The notes under the pieces: model-generated
The model's input: the letters and a program-made list of their open reading frames with translations, nothing else
Told to the model about the DNA's origin: nothing
Databases searched by the model: none
Shown here: positions 59,008 to 64,000 of the stretch, piece by piece
Numbering within the stretch: the first letter of the stretch is position 1
How the letters are laid out: the number at the start of each line of letters is the position of its first letter
Position numbers and translations under genes: made by a program
Source of the DNA: Apostichopus japonicus
Taxonomy: Eukaryota; Echinodermata; Holothuroidea; Aspidochirotida; Stichopodidae
Direction of reading: 5' to 3'
DNA: 64,000 nt
Assembly: GCF_037975245.1 (NCBI RefSeq)
Contig: NC_092574.1
Location: 25,774,713-25,838,712 of the forward strand

Positions 59008-60036
59008 CAATGAGTTTGACGGTAGCCTATAGAGACCATTCTTTTTCTTATATCTCAAATATTAACACACTATACTGTGGCAAATATATATGTGTGACGA
59101 TAAAACATGGCAGAACAATACCTGCTTTCTCATCAAATACAAGGTTGCTAAGATTACGATAGAATGCTGTTAATCTTTATGGCTACTGGAGATAAACGCC
59201 TCGATCTGTTTGCTATCCAGATCGTGCGTACGTATCACGGTGTAGTACCAGTGTTCCGTCTCTCGAAATGGTGATTTCATGGATTTCGATATAAGAACGA
59301 ACGTGGCACTACATTGAAGACAAACCATCGTAGAGATCACATGATGTTTGTTCCGACAAGAGGACTGGGACTGAGAACGCATCAGTTTGGGGAATAATCC
59401 TTTATTCGTCGTGCCCATACAAGCCGGCGGTGACTTTCCTCAAGGTAAAATGAACAACAACGCCTCCGCAATGGCAGTTGCATAGCCATTGGGGAATGGA
59501 AGTTGAGGGCGTGTTACAGGCTACCACACCAGAGCCGTATATAGAGAGAGTTTGGCCAACTGGCGATTTGTGACGTCACACGCAAACCATGGGCATCAAA
59601 ATAGGTCCAGTTGTCGTTACCAGTTGCGCGAAACACGAAAAACACCACACACAATATATAGCAGCTTTGCACACTGTGCTCGTTGCGAACAAACGAAGCG
59701 ACCCAGAATGTCAGATTTTGACAGGCATACGAGGAACAAAATGGATATCAGGTAATGAATTAGAGTATGCGTTAGTTAATGACATTTACGTTTATCTTCA
59801 CACCTGAAATGCATAGAAAACTAGCTGAAAACCTGTCATTACACTTGTTTTATTTTACGCCTCATACTACTAGTCCTACTTTAGTCATACAAACGAAAAG
59901 CACACATCACAGTCCTGGCTAGGCTAGATTACAGACGCACAACTATAGCATCAGGCCTACATTAATAGATCCTTCAATTAAATGAAGTAGGCCTACACAT
60001 AAAATGACAATTTATGCTTCACTGATCTTTTCAGGT

Positions 60037-60254
60037 TTGCCAAAAAGTAGTTGTACCAGAGGTCATTGTATTAAACTCCAGAAGTTACATAGTAGGATTA
60101 ATATTCGGCATAACTTTTTCTCTAAAGTCTAATACAACTTATACAAGGGTTGTGAATGGATGGAATGGTTTGCCTGAGAAGGTTGATTGCAAGTAGTATG
60201 AATGGGTTTAAGAATACTTTGGATGAGTACATTAAGCATTGTAATTGGGTATGA
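60037..60254 (+). pseudogene. LINE reverse-transcriptase C-terminal fragment
   Basis: Pieces in shifting frames read SSCTRGHCIKLQKLHSR, TRVVNGWNGLPEKV and SSMNGFKNTLDEYI, matching the R-GH--KL and VVN-WN-LPE--V motifs at the end of CR1-like LINE polymerases. At least two frameshifts. Confidence 0.75.
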
Positions 60255-61822
60255 CATTTGATGGCCACGGTTTTATTCCTCTCATATAGCCTAAGGGTTC
60301 TTCATGGGGACTTGAATGTCTCTCCTGGTCTTTTTTTCTACTAAACTAAACTATATACTTGAGTGTAGGAGTTAGCAATAGTTGGGAGTCTGTGGGCAAA
60401 CCTAAGACTGATATTGTGGTGTTAATTTCTCAGGAATGTAGTACTAGGCTATAGTAGGTGCAACAGATTGAATGGGTCTGTCGAGAAAAAAAAAAAAACC
60501 TGCAACAACTGAAGACTGGTGTATGTTGTAGCTTATGTATTTTCCATTAACATATATACTATAAGGTCATGTCCTTAATAAGGTTTCATGGATCACACTG
60601 ACATAGTGTGCCTACTTGTCAGTGTTGTCAACTGAGCACAGGGCTGATGACATCATTCAGTTTGTTATTATGCAGACAGCAAATGGCCATAGTGATAATT
60701 ATTAATTGTTACTTATTCTTCATACTGCCCTTACTGGCCTTACCTGAACAGTGATGTATAAAAATGCAAGAAGTCGTTAAGCTTTCCATTTAAGAATCGT
60801 TTCAGCCTGTCCTATTTCAAACATATGATTGGCAGGTTTCCACGTTACATAGCTTATCAAAATGGAGCTGTTCTGTAAAGCAAGAAAATCACACATATGC
60901 ATGCATACAAACACACTCATATATAACAATTTCTGAATATCTTTTCAGCTGCCCAAAGGTACTGGAATGCAAGCTCTGTTGGGTGAATTAAAAAACCCTC
61001 ATTGTACTCTTTTATCATGGTCAGCGTAGCTGGAACCAACAATGATGGTGATGTGGATTTGACAGTACCTAGACAAGAATTCAATAGCTGCTTTGTGTTG
61101 AAGTGGGTTCAACTTGCTCAAGGCCATGACAGGATGACGACTAGACATTAGGATGAATTACCTGTTGCAGAGCTCTATAAACCAGGCAGTTGTTAAAACA
61201 TCCATTGGGTGACCCTCACAGTCTACCAGCCACTGCATCGCAGAAGCAAAATGAAGTGTGTGTGAGAGTGGAATGGTATCAGTGTGGCCTCTGTCAATTT
61301 GGCTTCAAGTCTTTGTTTTCTTGAAAGCTGAGAAGATCTTTCAGTGGTTTCACACTGACCTCTGTACTTGACAATTCATGTGTATTTGCCAGCTCAGGAG
61401 GAAGCCAGATTTTAATTACATTAACCAATGCTGACTTTTTTATGGACATGTGGTACATCTGCAAGGAGGTGAAGGAAGCAGTTGGAGTTGCATGGATGTG
61501 GAATCTTGTTGATAGTCTGGCATTCTTATCCACAGATTATCCCAAAGCTTCTCCACATTGCCACATTCAGAACTTATTACATTGATAAACTTGAAAATTG
61601 CAGGAATCTAACGAAGCACCCATCAAGAGAATTTGTTTGTATAATTATTGAAAGCTGTGACCTTCTGATGTGACAGACTAATGTGAAATAAAGGGCAGTA
61701 GATTACTTTGTAAATGAACCTTGTTATTGTTTGATTGTATCTAATGTTTGCAAAATTTTAAGTTGCATGCTACCAATTGAAACATAATTCTTTCTCTATT
61801 AATGGGATATAAATACTTCTCC

Positions 61823-62185
61823 TTAAAGGGTGTGGAGACTCCCGCACAAAGAAACGTCTCATGCCGGTTATCTGACCTAGTTTCGAATGCGGTGTAACAG
61901 AAGTGTTAGACACCACCATTGATCCCAGAAAATACACACACAGCTTGCTACCATCTGTAAATAGACATTAGTGTACAGTCAATACAAACATCACAGTCAA
62001 TACCCACAACACAGTGCACATAGCAGCGTGGACATCTCAGGTCTAGATAAAAGATAACAAGGTATCAGGTTTCATTACTGTCTGCATTTTGTAGCGACAC
62101 AAAAAAAACTTCACTTGCAAGCAACGGAAAGTAAACTTTTTCAGAGCGCGGCATGCGGTTTAGGGCAAGTCTTCAATACCTTTAA
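61823..62185 (+). mobile_element. TTAA-flanked MITE, 363 bp, full-length relative of 24392
   Basis: TTAA at 61823 and at 62182-62185. Left end TTAAAGGGTGTGGAGACTCC; complement of right end TTAAAGGTATTGAAGACTTG. The left 145 bases match the copy in LRRC59 intron 3. Confidence 0.78.
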
Positions 62186-62759
62186 ATATACTGCATCGGT
62201 TGTTGTCACTTGATCATTTGCTTGTGTGTGAGATAAACAGCTTAAATAATATGTAAAAAAATAATACAAACTTTCAAATTGCCAGATATTTACTTGCTCA
62301 AAATCATTATCCAATCATGATTTGTTGCTATCCTTGAGTCCATTATTCAGATGATGAGGCAGATTCCCTTCAACTCTCCATGATGAAGGTAAAACCTTAT
62401 ATCTTAACCAACTGCCATTGAGTGTCCATTTGAAAGTTTCAAACACACAAGTGCATTGATTAAAACAAAGACTTTATTGCTGTGGTTGCAGGAACTGGAT
62501 TTCAGTCTAGTAGTCACTCACCAGGTTTGTCTTTATCACAGTCTGCTAACTGTGGCTTTTTATGTTAGGAGTTTTTCTTCAGAGCACATGTCACCTTTGA
62601 TTTGTAAAAAAAGTCCTGAAATTCAGGGAGTTAAAATTTACTGTCTAAAGATAATTTAAAAAGATTTTTTTAACTTCAATCGTCAATGTGGGTGTCAATT
62701 AAGGGAATAAGGAGGTACTGATGCAACTTTGATAAATGATAGTTGACTGCATCCAAATT

Positions 62760-63420
62760 AAACCAAGGCCTAGGCTATACTTTTGAAGAAGAAAATATTA
62801 GGCTGAATTCATGTTAGCCTAAAAAGGCTAGGCCAATGCTGACAACACAAACCAAGATCATTTAACCATTTGGGCACTTGTTTATGGCATACTAAAAGGG
62901 TCTATAGAATTAGGCCTGTATGTGTACACAACCCACAAGTTGCCAATGAGTATAGACCTAGCCTAACTAGTTTAGGCCTAGGCTACTTTGTTTTCCATAG
63001 ACCTAGTTTAATTGGGCCTTATACTGTGCCATATTATGTAATGTACTATAACAGTTGTAGTAATAGCAAGAATGGTCCAGGTCTAAGCCCAGGCTTAACT
63101 TATGCTTCAGGCTTAACTAAGGATTAGGGCTTTACGTGATGCCTAGAGGCTAGCCCACCCTTTTACATTAAACTAAAAGTGATACTTTTTTAGGCTAGGC
63201 ATAGCCTAGGCATACAATAACTAGGAATTAGGATAACTATATGTGCGACTGAAACTGCCATGCCTATGATTAGAAGAGCTGGCATAATGAAATCGAATTT
63301 GTGGATCGTAAAACGAGAGAGAATAGCCATGCATGTAATTACAGAAACCAGTCTGAACGTAAAATTCTCGCATTGCTTGTACATTACTCGTATTACACTA
63401 GGGCCTATGGCTAGTATGGG
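62760..63420. repeat. Cluster of TAGGCCTA / CCTAGG words
   Basis: Dense short palindromic words such as TAGGCCTAGGCTA (62975), AAGGCCTAGGCTA (62766), GCATAGCCTAGGCAT (63198) and GGGCCTAGGCTAC (63419). Single copies recur through the window (3076, 19213, 20342, 21871, 32062, 34835). Confidence 0.7.
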
Positions 63421-63750
63421 CCTAGGCTACACAGACTTTTTTTCATTAGATCTCCGTCTTGTTCTTTCTACTTCCAAAAAATTCCTCTTCTTTTATGGTC
63501 AGTCGGAAAATCAAACAACAATATCCATGTTCTGACCGATTGCAGCATCCCCAGCACCATTTCTTTCATAATTTCGTACTTTTTCGTGTACACAAACGAT
63601 AGTCTATACACTGTGAGTATGCGTGTCGCCTGCTAAAAAGTTTTCAAGTGGACCTATTTTACCACCCTGTGTGGGCGTTTTCCCTCTCGACCAATCCAAA
63701 TCGGTTACATGGTTGGCCAAACTCTCTCTATATACGGCTCTGTACCACAC

Positions 63751-63796
63751 CAGAGCCGTATATCACCAGAGCCGTATATCTCTATATACGGCTCTG
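63751..63796. mobile_element. 46-bp miniature made almost only of TIR sequence
   Basis: CAGAGCCGTATAT at the left and the complement of CAGAGCCGTATATAGAGA at the right, with an extra CAGAGCCG word inside. It is flanked by TACCACAC (shared with the large element) and TACCACAT (63797-63804). Confidence 0.75.
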
Positions 63797-64000
63797 TACC
63801 ACATATCAGTCGAAATTCGATGGCACAGAGCATCGGAATCAGCAGTCCCAATCAGCAGTTCGAGTGTTTTTGTTTAGCATTAGCATATATACCTATACTA
63901 TAGTTTTGTTGGGTGTCAATTCCAATTTAAAGTCGGGATAATCCACCAAAGGGCACACGAGTCCTGATACGGCATAATACTGTCAATGTAATCAGTGTTG

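Larger units (their letters stand above)
59530..63742. mobile_element. 4.2-kb element with perfect 31-bp TIRs and 8-bp TSD
   Basis: TACCACAC at 59522-59529 and 63743-63750 is an exact 8-bp target duplication. The ends (59530-59560 and the complement of 63712-63742) are identical over 31 bases, starting CAGAGCCGTATATAGAGAGA. The CAG start and 8-bp duplication fit the hAT group, though P, Merlin or others are not excluded. No intact transposase is seen. An open frame at 59589-59750 (MGIKIGPVVVTSCAKHEKHH) followed by a GT donor is unrecognised. It contains a dead LINE fragment and a TTAA MITE. Confidence 0.85.

Noticed and set aside
59589..59750. First exon of a host gene (MGIKIGPVVV...) divergent from the PAR-bZIP gene
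   Set aside because: It lies just inside the 31-bp TIR, and joining it to the next plausible acceptor (60035) leads into dead LINE sequence; more likely part of the transposon.

Overview
This is an AT-rich, intron-rich, repeat-laden animal nuclear contig. The gene set (a GLIS2-type Kruppel-like factor, PAM16/Magmas, LRRC59, a MADF-BESS protein and a PAR-bZIP factor of the HLF/TEF/DBP group), the frequent TAGGCCTA-type words and the repeat mix suggest a marine invertebrate deuterostome, most likely an echinoderm. The species assignment is an inference; the protein families are read directly from spliced translations.

Layout. 1-2592 (+): the last two coding exons of a GLIS2-like zinc-finger gene whose 5' part lies outside the window. 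2593-10030: intergenic repeats. 10031-18955 (-): PAM16, three coding exons found, with the initiator exon unresolved. 20193-28743 (+): LRRC59, seven coding exons, complete (301 aa), head to head with PAM16. 28744-32132: intergenic. 32133-38494 (+): a complete three-exon MADF-BESS gene (298 aa). 38495-49765: a transposon graveyard, microsatellites and a 112-118 bp satellite. 49766-58623 (-): a complete three-exon PAR-bZIP gene (312 aa), with a D-box and two tandem E-boxes upstream. 59522-63750: a 4.2-kb element with perfect 31-bp terminal inverted repeats.

All splice junctions used are GT/AG and keep frame. The genes are unrelated housekeeping or regulatory genes rather than an operon-like system: PAM16 acts in mitochondrial import, LRRC59 at the ER and nuclear envelope, and GLIS2, MADF-BESS and PAR-bZIP in transcription.

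The most unusual content is in the mobile DNA. There is a 15-bp-duplication-flanked retro-insert whose 5' end is U2 snRNA fused to an unrelated body. A three-level nest of DNA transposons, each level with an exact target-site duplication, sits in one intron. Penelope-like reverse-transcriptase remains are split by a hAT-like MITE. There are several TTAA-flanked foldback MITEs, three copies of a tRNA-headed SINE, a 52-bp perfect palindrome, and paired repeats carrying a hammerhead-ribozyme-like core. The PAR-bZIP promoter layout (tandem CACGTG sites 6 bp apart plus TTACGTAA) matches known clock-output promoters.
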